This document shows positions 8,558 to 17,719 of a stretch of 64,000 nt of DNA, piece after piece. This DNA is from Nevskia soli DSM 19509 (GTDB lineage: Bacteria; Pseudomonadota; Gammaproteobacteria; Nevskiales; Nevskiaceae): assembly GCF_000711955.1 (NCBI RefSeq), contig NZ_JONR01000006.1:124001-188000 (forward strand), given 5' to 3'. The notes beneath the pieces are model-generated. The model was not told the DNA's origin, made no database searches, and saw nothing but the letters and a program-made list of their open reading frames with translations. The first letter of the stretch is position 1. Every line of letters begins with the position of its first letter. The position numbers and the translations under genes are program-made.

Positions 8558-11500
8558 TCAGGCCTCCGTCGCCGGTTTCGGTTGATGCGGTACATGCGTC
8601 TCGTCGCGCCCGCCCTTGAAGATCGAGCGCACCTTGACGAAGAACACCGGCACCAGGAATACCGCCAGCAGGGTCGCCGTGATCATGCCGCCGATCACGC
8701 CGGTGCCGATGGCGATACGGCCGCCGGCGCCGGCGCCGCTGGCGATGGCCAGCGGCATCACGCCGAGGATGAAGGCCAGAGAGGTCATCAGGATCGGACG
8801 CAGGCGCTGCCGCGCCGCCGTCACCGTGGCTTCGATCAGGTCCATGCCCTGGTCGTAGTTCTCCTTGGCGAACTCCACGATCAGGATCGCATTCTTGGCC
8901 GACAACCCTACCGTGGTCAGCAGGCCCACCTGGAAGAACACGTCGTTGCCGAGGCCGCGCCACAGGGTGGCGCCGACCGTGCCGATGATGCCCAGCGGCA
9001 CCACCAGCATCACCGCGAACGGGATCGACCAGCTTTCATACAGCGCCGCCAGGCACAGGAACACGATGGTCAGCGAGATGGCGTACAGCGCCGGCGCCTG
9101 CGAACCGGACAGGCGTTCCTCGTAGGACAGTCCGGTCCATTCGAAGCCGATGCCCTTGGGCAGCTTGGCGGTCGCCGCCTCCATCGCCGTCAGCGCGTCG
9201 CCGGTGCTCTTGCCCGGCGCCGGAGCGCCGAGGAATTCCAGCGCGGGCGCGCCGTTGTAGCGCTCCAGCTTGGGCGAACCGGTGCTCCAGCGCGCGGTGG
9301 AGAAGGCCGAGAACGGCACCATCTGTCCGGCGGCGTTGCGCACGTACCACTTGTCCATGTCCTGCGGCAGCATGCGCGACTCCGGCTCGCCCTGGATGAA
9401 GACGCGCTTGACGCGGCCGCGGTCGACGAACTGGTTGACGTAGGCCGAGCCCCAGCCGGCGCCCAGGGTCTGGCTGATGTCGGCGATGGACAGGCCCAGC
9501 GCGCTGGCCTTCTCCCAGTCGATATCGAGCTTGTACTGCGGCTCGTCGGCCAGGCCGTTGGGGCGCAGCATGCCGATCGCCGGGTCCTTGGCGGCGATGC
9601 CCATCAGCTGGCCGCGCGCTTCCATCAGTGCGGCATGGCCGATGTTGCCGAGATCCTGCAGCTCGAAGTCGAAACCGGAGGCATTGCCCAGTTCCAGCGC
9701 CGCCGGCGGGGCGAACGCCGCCACTTGCGCGCCGCGGATCTGCTGGAAGCGCTTGTTGGCGCGCCCGGCCAGGGCGAACACGGTGTTCTTGTCGCCGGAC
9801 CGCTGCGCCCAGTCCTTCAGGCGCACGAAAGCCAGGCCCGAGTTCTGGCCGCGGCCGCCGAAGCTGAAGCCGTTGACGGTGAACACCGCGCTGACGATGT
9901 CCTTCTCGTCGTTGAGGAAGTAGTCGCGCATCTGGTCCAGCGTCTGTTGCGTCAGCTCGCTGGCCGTGCCGGGCGGCTCCACCACCTGCACGAACAGGAC
10001 GCCCTGGTCCTCGTCCGGCAGGAACGACTTGGGCACCCGCACGAACAGCAGGCCCATCGCCAGCACGATCACCAGGTAGACGATCAGATAACGCCCGGTG
10101 CGCCCGGTGACATGGCCGACGCTGCGCTCGTAGCCCTTGTTCATGCGCTCGAAGCCGCGATTGAACCAGCCGAAGAAGCCGCGCCTGCGCTCGTGCGAAT
10201 CCGCATCCGGCTTTTTCAGCAGGGTGGCGCAGAGCGAGGGGGTGAAGACCATCGCCACCATCACCGACAGCGCCATCGCCGAAATGATGGTGATGGAAAA
10301 CTGGCGGTAGATCACGCCGGTGGAGCCGGAGAAGAAGGCCATCGGCAGGAACACCGCCGACAGCACCAGGGCGATGCCGACCAGGGCGCCGGTGATCTGG
10401 CTCATCGACTTGCGCACCGCCTCCTTCGGCGACAAGCCGTCCTCCTCCATCACGCGCTCGACGTTCTCCACCACCACGATGGCGTCATCGACCAGCAGGC
10501 CGATGGCCAGCACCATGCCGAACATGGTCAGGGTGTTGATCGAGTAGCCGGCTGCGGAAAGGATGCCGAAGGTGCCGAGCAGCACCACCGGCACCGCGAT
10601 GGTCGGGATCAGCGTGGCGCGGAAGTTCTGCAGGAACAGGTACATCACCAGGAACACCAGTACGATCGCCTCGAACAGCGTCTTCACCACTTCCTCGATG
10701 GAGACGCGCACGAACGGCGTGGTGTCGTACGGGTAGACCGCCTGCAGGCCCGGCGGGAAGAACGGCGCCAGCTTGTCCATCGTCGCGTGCACCGCCTTGG
10801 CGGTATCCAGCGCGTTGGCGCCGGTGGCGAGCTTGATGGCGAGGCCGGCGGCCGGGTGGCCGTTGTACTCGGTATTGATCGAATAGCTCTCGCCGCCCAG
10901 CGTCACCTGCGAGACGTCCTTGAGCCGCACCTGCGAACCGTCCTGGTTGACCTTGAGCAGGATCTTGCCGAACTCGTCGGCATTGGTCAGGCGCTGCGGG
11001 CCGACGATGGTGGCGTTGAGGCGCTGCCCCTTGGCGGCGGGCAGGCCGCCCAGTTCGCCGGAAGGCACCTGGATGTTCTGCGCCAGCAGGGCGTTGCTCA
11101 CGTCCACCGGCGTCAGGCCGAAGTTGTTGAGCTTGGCCGGGTCGAGCCAGATGCGCATGGCGTACTGCGTGCCGAACAGCTGGTAGTCGCCCACGCCCGG
11201 CGTGCGGCTGATCGGATCCTGCACGTTGGAGGCGATGTAGTCGCTGACGTCGGTGCCGTTCATGCTGCCGTCGCTGGAGTAAAAGCCCACCACCAGCAGG
11301 AAGTTCCTGGTCGCCTTGGCCACGCGCAGGCCCTGCGCCTGCACATCGGTGGGCAGCAGCGGCGTGGCCAGCTGCAGCTTGTTCTGCACCTGCACCTGGG
11401 CGATGTCCGGGTTGGTGCCCTGCTCGAAGTACAGGGTGATGGTCATGGTCCCGTCCTTGTCGCTCTCGGACGAGAAATACAGCAGATGGTCGATGCCGCT

Positions 11501-11707
11501 CATCTGCTGCTCGATGACCTGCGTCACCGTGTTCTGCACGGTCTCCGCCGAGGCACCGGGATAGGTCGCCGTGATCGAGATGGCCGGCGGGGCGATGCTC
11601 GGATACTGCGCCACCGGCAGGGTGGTCACCGCCAGGCCGCCGACCATCATCACCACGATGGCCAGCACCCAGGCGAAGATCGGACGGTCGATGAAGAAAT
11701 TGACCAT
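8558..11707 (-). CDS. mexB: RND multidrug efflux permease, AcrB/MexB (HAE1) type
   Basis: This 1049-residue protein has the normal length for AcrB/MexB. It begins 'MVNFFIDRPIFAWVLAIVVM', the canonical first transmembrane helix of the HAE1 family. The paired aspartates of the proton relay are in 'IGLLVDDAIVVVENVERVME' (near residue 405) and the relay lysine is in 'VGLSAKNAILIVEFAKEN' (near 940). Two large porter-domain loops lie between TM1-2 and TM7-8. It is expected to export hydrophobic or amphiphilic compounds using proton motive force. It sits 9 bp after the adaptor gene. Confidence 0.95.
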   Translation of the reverse strand: MVNFFIDRPIFAWVLAIVVMMVGGLAVTTLPVAQYPSIAPPAISITATYPGASAETVQNTVTQVIEQQMSGIDHLLYFSSESDKDGTMTITLYFEQGTNPDIAQVQVQNKLQLATPLLPTDVQAQGLRVAKATRNFLLVVGFYSSDGSMNGTDVSDYIASNVQDPISRTPGVGDYQLFGTQYAMRIWLDPAKLNNFGLTPVDVSNALLAQNIQVPSGELGGLPAAKGQRLNATIVGPQRLTNADEFGKILLKVNQDGSQVRLKDVSQVTLGGESYSINTEYNGHPAAGLAIKLATGANALDTAKAVHATMDKLAPFFPPGLQAVYPYDTTPFVRVSIEEVVKTLFEAIVLVFLVMYLFLQNFRATLIPTIAVPVVLLGTFGILSAAGYSINTLTMFGMVLAIGLLVDDAIVVVENVERVMEEDGLSPKEAVRKSMSQITGALVGIALVLSAVFLPMAFFSGSTGVIYRQFSITIISAMALSVMVAMVFTPSLCATLLKKPDADSHERRRGFFGWFNRGFERMNKGYERSVGHVTGRTGRYLIVYLVIVLAMGLLFVRVPKSFLPDEDQGVLFVQVVEPPGTASELTQQTLDQMRDYFLNDEKDIVSAVFTVNGFSFGGRGQNSGLAFVRLKDWAQRSGDKNTVFALAGRANKRFQQIRGAQVAAFAPPAALELGNASGFDFELQDLGNIGHAALMEARGQLMGIAAKDPAIGMLRPNGLADEPQYKLDIDWEKASALGLSIADISQTLGAGWGSAYVNQFVDRGRVKRVFIQGEPESRMLPQDMDKWYVRNAAGQMVPFSAFSTARWSTGSPKLERYNGAPALEFLGAPAPGKSTGDALTAMEAATAKLPKGIGFEWTGLSYEERLSGSQAPALYAISLTIVFLCLAALYESWSIPFAVMLVVPLGIIGTVGATLWRGLGNDVFFQVGLLTTVGLSAKNAILIVEFAKENYDQGMDLIEATVTAARQRLRPILMTSLAFILGVMPLAIASGAGAGGRIAIGTGVIGGMITATLLAVFLVPVFFVKVRSIFKGGRDETHVPHQPKPATEA

Positions 11708-11716
11708 GGCCGGCCC

Positions 11717-12877
11717 CTACTGCTTCGGCTGGGCGGATGCATCACCCTGCGGCGCGCCCTGCGCCGTCTTGTTGGTTTCGGGTTGCGGCTGGTACTCGGC
11801 GGGGTCCACCGGCGCGCCGGGCTTCACCGACTGCAGGCCTTCGACGATGACGCGGTCGCCGGCCTTCAGGCCGGAAGTCACCAGCCACTGGTCGCCGATG
11901 GCGCGGTCCGCCACCAGCTGGCGCAGCTCGGCCTTGTTGCCGTCGCCGATCACCAGCGCGGTGGGCTGGCCCTTCTGGTCGTGCGTCACGCCCTGCTGAG
12001 GCACCAGCACCGCGTCCTGGCGCACGCCTTCCTGGATCTGCTCGCGCACGAACATGCCCGGCAGCAGGGTGCGGTCCGGGTTGGGAAACAGCGCGCGCAG
12101 GGTCACCGAACCGGTGCCCTCGTCCACCGTCACCTCGGAGAACTGCATCGAGCCGGCCTGCTCGTAGTCGCTGCCGTCTTCCAGCCGCAGCTTCACTTGC
12201 GCCTGGCCGTCGCCGCCCTGCTTGAGCTGGCCCGCCGCCGCTTCGCGCTTGAGGCGCAGCAGCACGCCGCTGGGCTGGGTCACGTCGACGTAAGTCGGAT
12301 CGAGTTGCTGCACCGTGGCCAGCGCGGTGGCCTGGTTCGCCGTCACCAGCGCGCCCTCGGTGATGGAGGAGCGGCCGATGCGTCCGGAGATCGGCGACAG
12401 CACCCTGGTGTAGACCAGGTTGATGCGCGCCGTTTCCACGTTGGCCCGCGCCTGAAGGTCCGCGGCGACCGCGTTGTCGTAGTCCTGCTTGCTCACCGCA
12501 TTGGCTTCCGCCAGCGGCTTGTAGCGCTCCGCCTGGGCCCTGGCCGAGACCGCGGCGGCGGCGGCGCTGTCGTAGGCCGCCTGGTAGGGCGCCGCGTCGA
12601 TCTGGTAGAGCTGCTGGCCGGCCTTGACCTCGCTGCCCTCGGTGAACAGGCGCTTCAGCACGATGCCGTTGACCTGCGGCCGCACCTCGGCCACGCGATA
12701 GGCCACCACGCGCCCCGGCAATTCGGTGGTGAGCGGCACCGCCTGCGTCTTCAGCGTCACCACCGAGACCTTGGGCGGCGGCGGCGCCGCGGGCGGCGCC
12801 TTGTGGCCGCAGCCCTGCAGCAGGACGGCCGCGCCGAGGAGGGTGCCGCAGGTGAGGGTCTTGCCGAAGGTACTCAT
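11717..12877 (-). CDS. mexA: RND periplasmic adaptor lipoprotein, AcrA/MexA type
   Basis: This 386-residue protein has a lipoprotein signal peptide 'GAAVLLQGCGHKAPP' with lipidated Cys at 23. Next come the lipoyl/barrel-sandwich halves ('VRPQVNGIVLKRLFTEGSEV' and 'VLSPISGRIGRSSITEGALV'), the alpha-hairpin between them, and the beta-barrel and membrane-proximal domains. It joins the inner-membrane permease to the outer-membrane duct. It is the first pump gene, 176 bp downstream of the tetR-type regulator on the same strand; I find no copy of the tetR operator in that gap. Confidence 0.93.
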   Translation of the reverse strand: MSTFGKTLTCGTLLGAAVLLQGCGHKAPPAAPPPPKVSVVTLKTQAVPLTTELPGRVVAYRVAEVRPQVNGIVLKRLFTEGSEVKAGQQLYQIDAAPYQAAYDSAAAAAVSARAQAERYKPLAEANAVSKQDYDNAVAADLQARANVETARINLVYTRVLSPISGRIGRSSITEGALVTANQATALATVQQLDPTYVDVTQPSGVLLRLKREAAAGQLKQGGDGQAQVKLRLEDGSDYEQAGSMQFSEVTVDEGTGSVTLRALFPNPDRTLLPGMFVREQIQEGVRQDAVLVPQQGVTHDQKGQPTALVIGDGNKAELRQLVADRAIGDQWLVTSGLKAGDRVIVEGLQSVKPGAPVDPAEYQPQPETNKTAQGAPQGDASAQPKQ

Positions 12878-13053
12878 ACGTACGTTCCTTGTGCGAAGTG
12901 TGCCGGGGAATCGAGGCCGACTTCCCGCGTTGTTTTGTCATACAGCAGCGTGTAGCGACGATGCAGCGGAAGCGATGCGTCTCTTTCCTGCCGTTGGTCC
13001 CTCGTGCGCCCCCAAGCGGCGCGCAGATTCGTACAGCGCGGCCACGCCGGCCG

Positions 13054-13695
13054 TCAGGCCGTCGCAGCCTTGGCGCAGCGCCTCTGGCGCTCCGCCTCGA
13101 TCAGCGTCCACCCGGCGTCCGCCAGATGGGATGCGATGCGGTTCAACCAGTGCGTCCCTTCCATCACGCCCGGCAGGGCCGCGGCGATGCTGCGTCGCTT
13201 CACCACGTAAACCGTGGAAGCGCCCAGCAGCGTCGTCATCAGCCTCTGCAACGGTGCATCCAGTTTGCTCACGCCCAGTTCCCTGCGCAGCAGGGTGCCG
13301 AGCAATTCCACCTGCAATTTCATGCCGCGCGGCAGCAGGTCGTCAACCAGGCCGGAGGGCTGGAATTCCTCGCGCAGATACAGATAGACCTGCCGCGCCA
13401 GTTCCGGGTTCTCCGCCAGGGGCCGCAACTGGGCCTGGTAATAGGCCAGCAGCGCCGCGCGCCCGCTCAGCCGGTCCATGCCGCAGCCGCGCATGCGCTG
13501 CTCGAACTCGTCCAGCAGCCGCACGAACAGTTCGCGGTAGAGCGCGGCCTTGTCGCCGAAGTGGTAGTGGATCGAAGCATTGCCGATGCCGGCCGCCGCG
13601 CAGACATCGCGGGTGGAGGCGCCCTCATACCCCTGCGTGGCGAAAATCTCCAGGGCGGAGCAGAGCAGTCGCTCGCGGGTCACGTCGGCATTCAT
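13054..13695 (-). CDS. TetR/AcrR-family regulator of the efflux operon
   Basis: This 213-residue protein has a TetR_N helix-turn-helix at about residues 5-50 ('RERLLCSALEIFATQGYEGA', then 'STRDVCAAAGIGNASIHYHF'). It is followed by a ligand-binding helical domain of the DUF1956/CecR kind. The start at 'MNADVTRERL' is preferred because it fits the family; a GTG/ATG ten codons upstream is possible. It is encoded directly upstream of, and in the same direction as, mexA-mexB-oprM. Two overlapping 16-bp palindromes lie 34-62 bp upstream of the start, so autoregulation of the whole operon from this promoter is likely. Confidence 0.9.
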   Translation of the reverse strand: MNADVTRERLLCSALEIFATQGYEGASTRDVCAAAGIGNASIHYHFGDKAALYRELFVRLLDEFEQRMRGCGMDRLSGRAALLAYYQAQLRPLAENPELARQVYLYLREEFQPSGLVDDLLPRGMKLQVELLGTLLRRELGVSKLDAPLQRLMTTLLGASTVYVVKRRSIAAALPGVMEGTHWLNRIASHLADAGWTLIEAERQRRCAKAATA

Positions 13696-13728
13696 CTGGG
13701 CGCAGGATAGTATCGCAATGCACAAAAA

Positions 13729-13757
13729 TCAAGCGATCGCTTCAAGCAATTGCTTGA
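13729..13757. promoter_or_regulatory. Tandem palindromic operator for the TetR regulator
   Basis: Box 1 is 13729-13744 (tcaagcgatcgcttca, containing the perfect palindrome 13731-13742). Box 2 is 13742-13757 (tcaagcaattgcttga, perfect 16-bp palindrome). The boxes share 3 bases, so their centres are 13 bp apart. They lie in the divergent region between tetR and the siderophore-receptor gene, close to the tetR start. Assignment to this TetR is inferred from position. Confidence 0.7.
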
Positions 13758-13854
13758 TTGCACGGCGATCGCGGTAGCGCGGGAAGACGCGATAATCCGG
13801 CCCCTGCCTCCCCTCTCGAACGGCTTTGCATTCCATTGTTCATCATGCAAGAAT

Positions 13855-13873
13855 GATAATGCTTCTCATTTAG
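13855..13873 (+). promoter_or_regulatory. Fur box upstream of the siderophore receptor
   Basis: The sequence gataatgcttctcatttag matches the 19-bp Fur consensus at 13 positions, including the complete gataatg and tcatt half-site cores. It lies about 105 bp upstream of the receptor start, where a promoter would be expected. It predicts iron repression of the receptor-piuC-pepSY-tonB-exbB-exbD cluster. Confidence 0.7.
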
Positions 13874-13978
13874 TTTCAATAGTAGCCGCGTGCCACGACG
13901 TTCCAGCCAGGCGATCCGCTGCCAGAACGATTCCGCACCCGGTTCTTCAGGCCGCAACCACTCAAGACAGGGAAAAAG

Positions 13979-16246
13979 ATGAAGCACACCGGATCGCCGC
14001 GCGCCCGCGGAACTGCCATGCAGTTCCGCCGAAACCCATTCGCCATCGCCATGCTGATGCTGTCCTCGCTGCCGTTGGGCGCGATGGCGCAGGAAGCGGC
14101 CGCCACACCGGCGGCATCGGCCAGCGACGCCCCGCAGGCGCAGGGCCCCGCCTCCCGGCTTTCGGAGGTGAACGTGAAGGGCACCGGCATCGGCGATGAC
14201 GACTACAAGCCGGACGTGTCCACCGTCGGCGGCAAGGGACCGACGGCGATCCGCGACATCCCGCAGCAGGTCACCGTGATCGACCGCGCGGTGATGCAAG
14301 CCCAGGGCGCCACCTCGATCCAGGATGCGCTGCGCTACGTGCCGGGCATCACCTTCACCGCCGCCGAGGGCGGCACCATCGGCAACAACATCAACCTGCG
14401 CGGCTTCTCCGCCCGCACCGACATCTACCTCGACGGCTTCCGCGACCGCGGCCAGTACTACCGCGACGTGTTCTCGCTGGAGTCGGTCGAGGTGTTGCAG
14501 GGCCCGTCCTCGATGCTGTTCGGCCGCGGCTCCACCGGCGGCATCATCAACCAGGTCAGCAAGACGCCGACGCGCACGCCGCACGACGAACTGAGCGCCC
14601 AGATCGGCACCAGCAACCAGTACCGCGTCACCGGCGACTTCGACCACACCCTCTCCCCCGACGCGGCATTCCGCGTCGCGGCGATGGCGCAGACCCTGCA
14701 CTCGACCCGCGACGTGATGCACAACCAGGACTACGGCCTGGCGCCCTCGCTCACCCTCAGGCTGAGCCCGAAGACCGAGCTGACCCTCACCGGCCTGGCC
14801 GAGCACAACCACGACATGGCGGACTACGGCCTGCCGCCGCTCAACGGCAAGCCGGCCCCTGTGCCGCGGCGGAATTTCTACGGCCTCACCGACGATTTCA
14901 CCACCCAGGACGTGCAGGTCGCCGGGGCGCGCCTGAAATACGAGATCCTGCCCGGGCTGACCCTGCGCAACCAGTTGCAGTACAGCCGCTACCGCATCAA
15001 CGCCCACGAAACCGCGGCGAACTCGGTGGGCACCTGCACCACCAATCCCTGCACCAACGCCGGCTTCGTGGTGCTGCCGACCAAGACCACCGGCAATACT
15101 ACCAACCTGCCGCTGGACCAGCTGTACATCCAGCTCGGCAGCCACGCGCGCGACATCAGGGACACCTCGGCCTTCAACCAGACCGACATCCTGTGGAACA
15201 TCGAGACCGGCCCGCTCAAGCACGAGCTGGTCGCCGGCGCCGAAGTCGGCCGCGACACCTACAGCAACCAGAGCATCACTTTCAACAACCTGCCGGTCCT
15301 GACGCTGGTCAACCCGGTGTACCAGTCGGGCGCCTCCGCCGGCGTCACCTCCACGCCCGGCAACCGGGCTTCGAGCAGCGCCGTCACCGAGGCGGCCTAC
15401 GCCAACGATACGATGTCGATCGGCCGCCACTGGAAAGTGGTCGGCGGCGTGCGCTGGGACCGCTACGATGCCGAGCTCGACAACACCGTGACTTCGACGC
15501 GCGCCCTGCCGCACGTGGAGCAGACGGTGTACTACGACAGCGTGCGCGGCGGCGTGCTGTACCAGCCGACCGACACGCAGACCTACTACGCCTCCTACGG
15601 CACCTCCTTCAATCCTTCGCTGGAGCAGCTCACCGTCACCGTCGGCCAGCAGAACCTGCCGCCGGAGAAGAACCGCTCCTACGAGGTCGGCAGCAAGTGG
15701 GACCTGCTCGACAGCAACCTGTCGCTGACCTCGGCCCTGTTCCAGGTGCAGAAGACCAATGCACGCTCGCAGGTCGAGACCGGCGTGTACGAACTCGACG
15801 GCAAGGTCCGCGTCAACGGCGCCGCGCTCAACGCCGCGGGCCGCCTCACCAAGAAGTGGCAGGTGTTCGGCGGCTATACCTGGCTAGACGCCAAGGTACT
15901 GGACGCTTCCGGCATCGACGGCACCGCGGGCCGGACGCCGACCAACGTGCCGCGCAACAACGCCACGCTGTGGACCACCTACCTGCCGACGCACGACTGG
16001 GAAGGCGGCACCGGCCTGGTCTACACCTCCTCGCGCTACGTCACCGCCAACAACGCGGTATCGGTGGACGGCTACGTGCGCTGGGATGCGACCGTGGCCT
16101 ACCACCAGAAGCAATATGACGTGCGCCTGAACCTGTTCAACCTGACCAACAAGCGCTACTACGACTCGGTGATCCAGTCCGACGGCGGCCGTTCGGTGCC
16201 GGGCGCCACGCGCAGCGCCCTGGTCAGTTTCATCTACCGTCTCTGA
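13979..16246 (+). CDS. TonB-dependent siderophore receptor (Fiu/catecholate type)
   Basis: This 755-residue protein has a signal peptide ending 'LPLGAMAQ' (about residue 38). A plug domain follows with 'TAIRDIPQQVTVIDRAVMQA', 'LRYVPGITFTAAEGG' and 'NINLRGFSARTDIYLDGF', then a 22-strand barrel ending 'TRSALVSFIYRL' with a terminal hydrophobic strand. Plug and barrel resemble catecholate-siderophore receptors such as Fiu. The next gene is PiuC/YbiX-like, the partner fiu has in enterobacteria and piuA has in pseudomonads, which supports the assignment. A 'gggaaaaag' site precedes the chosen ATG; an internal ATG at residue 14 is an alternative. Confidence 0.92.
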   Translation: MKHTGSPRARGTAMQFRRNPFAIAMLMLSSLPLGAMAQEAAATPAASASDAPQAQGPASRLSEVNVKGTGIGDDDYKPDVSTVGGKGPTAIRDIPQQVTVIDRAVMQAQGATSIQDALRYVPGITFTAAEGGTIGNNINLRGFSARTDIYLDGFRDRGQYYRDVFSLESVEVLQGPSSMLFGRGSTGGIINQVSKTPTRTPHDELSAQIGTSNQYRVTGDFDHTLSPDAAFRVAAMAQTLHSTRDVMHNQDYGLAPSLTLRLSPKTELTLTGLAEHNHDMADYGLPPLNGKPAPVPRRNFYGLTDDFTTQDVQVAGARLKYEILPGLTLRNQLQYSRYRINAHETAANSVGTCTTNPCTNAGFVVLPTKTTGNTTNLPLDQLYIQLGSHARDIRDTSAFNQTDILWNIETGPLKHELVAGAEVGRDTYSNQSITFNNLPVLTLVNPVYQSGASAGVTSTPGNRASSSAVTEAAYANDTMSIGRHWKVVGGVRWDRYDAELDNTVTSTRALPHVEQTVYYDSVRGGVLYQPTDTQTYYASYGTSFNPSLEQLTVTVGQQNLPPEKNRSYEVGSKWDLLDSNLSLTSALFQVQKTNARSQVETGVYELDGKVRVNGAALNAAGRLTKKWQVFGGYTWLDAKVLDASGIDGTAGRTPTNVPRNNATLWTTYLPTHDWEGGTGLVYTSSRYVTANNAVSVDGYVRWDATVAYHQKQYDVRLNLFNLTNKRYYDSVIQSDGGRSVPGATRSALVSFIYRL

Positions 16247-16262
16247 ACCGGAAAGCTCCGCC

Positions 16263-16949
16263 ATGCTGCTGAAGATCCCGGGAGTGTTGAACGCCGAACA
16301 GCTGCGCATGGTCCGCGCGCGGCTGCTGGCGGCCGATGCGCCCTGGGTCGACGGCCGCGTCACCGCGGGCTACCAGGGGGCGCCGGTCAAGCGCAACCAG
16401 CAGATCGACGAGAACTCGCGCACCGCGCTGGAACTCGGCGATCTCATCCTGGGTGCGCTGGAGCGCAATCCCCTGTTCATCAGCGCGGCGCTGCCGAACC
16501 GGGTCTATCCGCCGATGTTCAACCGCTACGAAGGCGGCATGCACTTCGGCAACCACGTCGACGGCGCCGTGCGGCTGATCCCGGGCAGCGGCATCAAGCT
16601 GCGCACGGACATCTCGGCCACGCTGTTCCTGGAGCCGCCGGAAAACTACGACGGCGGCGAGCTGCTGGTGGAGGACACCTACGGCGAGCATGTACTCAAG
16701 CTGTGCGCGGGCGACCTCGCGGTCTACCCCGCCACCAGCCGGCATCGCGTCACCCCGGTGACGCGCGGCGCGCGCCTGGCCTGCTTCTTCTGGGTGCAGA
16801 GCCTGGTGCGCGACGACAGCCAGCGGCGCCTGCTGCTGGACCTGGACCAGGCGGTGCAGAAGCTCGGCGCCACCGGCGCAGACGCCCAGGCCCTGCTGCA
16901 ACTGACCGGCAGTTATCACAACCTTCTGCGCATGTGGAGCGAGACGTGA
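16263..16949 (+). CDS. piuC: PiuC/YbiX-type Fe(II)/2-oxoglutarate dioxygenase (PKHD-type)
   Basis: This 228-residue protein carries a prolyl-4-hydroxylase-like double-stranded beta-helix. The iron ligands are visible as His98 and Asp100 in 'MHFGNHVDGAV' and His161 in 'YPATSRHRVTPV'; Arg171 in 'GARLACFFWVQS' is the likely 2-oxoglutarate-binding residue. Its length and the 'VQSLVRDDSQRRLLLDLD' segment are typical of the family. It follows the receptor by 16 bp. In other bacteria the gene is iron-repressed and linked to siderophore receptors; its substrate is still unclear. Confidence 0.92.
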   Translation: MLLKIPGVLNAEQLRMVRARLLAADAPWVDGRVTAGYQGAPVKRNQQIDENSRTALELGDLILGALERNPLFISAALPNRVYPPMFNRYEGGMHFGNHVDGAVRLIPGSGIKLRTDISATLFLEPPENYDGGELLVEDTYGEHVLKLCAGDLAVYPATSRHRVTPVTRGARLACFFWVQSLVRDDSQRRLLLDLDQAVQKLGATGADAQALLQLTGSYHNLLRMWSET

Positions 16950-17030
16950 AGCTGCTCCGCTTGCCTCTTTTTTCCCCTCGCCCCTCCCCTCTCTCCTAAC
17001 GGGCCTGGGGGCTTTCTTTTCAATATTGAT

Positions 17031-17708
17031 ATGTCGACCACCGAAGCCATCAGAGGTACATCGACCAGTACCGCCACCGCGAGCAGCCGCTGGAACCGCA
17101 TCAACGCCATCCGCTGGCTGCGCAAGATGCACGGCTGGATCGGCCTGTGGGGCGCCACCCTGGGCCTGCTGTTCGGCACCAGCGGCATCCTGCTCAACCA
17201 CCGCGCCGTGATGAAGATCCCGGCGGCGCAGGCGCAGGAGAGCACCGTGCAATTGCCCCTGCCGCAACCCGCGCCGGAAAACGCCAGGGCGATGCTGGAC
17301 TGGCTGCAGGGCGAGCTGAAGTTCGACCACCCCAACCTGCGCTCGCGCGAGGAGCCGGCTCACGGCGTGGCCTGGGGCGACAAGTCGCTGACTCAGCCGG
17401 CTCATTGGCAGATGTCGCTGACCACGCCGCGCGTCAACGTGCAGGCCGACTGGTGGGTGGGCAACAGCTTCGTCACCCTGAAGCGATCGGACAACAACTT
17501 CTTCGCCGTGCTGACCAACCTGCACAAGGGCGTGGGCATGGGCGTGGCCTGGGTGCTGCTGGCCGACACGCTCGCCGGCAGCATCGTCCTGCTGTCGCTA
17601 AGCGGCGTGCTGCTGTGGACCCAGCTCAATCGCCGGCGCCTGGTCGGCGCCGCCATCGGCGTCAGCGGCCTGACGCTGACCGTGCTCCTCGCGCTGCGGC
17701 TGGTCTGA
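17031..17708 (+). CDS. PepSY-associated transmembrane protein
   Basis: This 225-residue protein starts with a soluble Ser/Thr-rich leader, then 'WLRKMHGWIGLWGATLGLLF' with a first membrane helix. A periplasmic loop of about 110 residues contains the PepSY-like region ('WLQGELKFDHP'). Two C-terminal membrane helices follow ('GVAWVLLADTLAGSIVLLSL' and 'VSGLTLTVLLALRLV'). The 'KMHGWIGLW' motif is typical of PepSY_TM proteins found with TonB receptors and ferric reductases. It lies between piuC and tonB on the same strand; a role in reducing or processing imported iron chelates is inferred. Confidence 0.82.
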   Translation: MSTTEAIRGTSTSTATASSRWNRINAIRWLRKMHGWIGLWGATLGLLFGTSGILLNHRAVMKIPAAQAQESTVQLPLPQPAPENARAMLDWLQGELKFDHPNLRSREEPAHGVAWGDKSLTQPAHWQMSLTTPRVNVQADWWVGNSFVTLKRSDNNFFAVLTNLHKGVGMGVAWVLLADTLAGSIVLLSLSGVLLWTQLNRRRLVGAAIGVSGLTLTVLLALRLV

Positions 17709-17719
17709 GAACACAAGCC

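Noticed and set aside
8582..12955. Very long open frame (about 1450 codons) on the + strand opposite the RND efflux genes
   Set aside because: Composition is low-complexity His/Arg/Gln/Ala-rich as expected for an antisense shadow in GC-rich DNA; the minus strand encodes clear AcrA, AcrB and OprM proteins.
13742..15514. 590-codon minus-strand frame opposite the siderophore receptor
   Set aside because: Shadow of the receptor gene; it would also overrun the Fur box and the tetR promoter.
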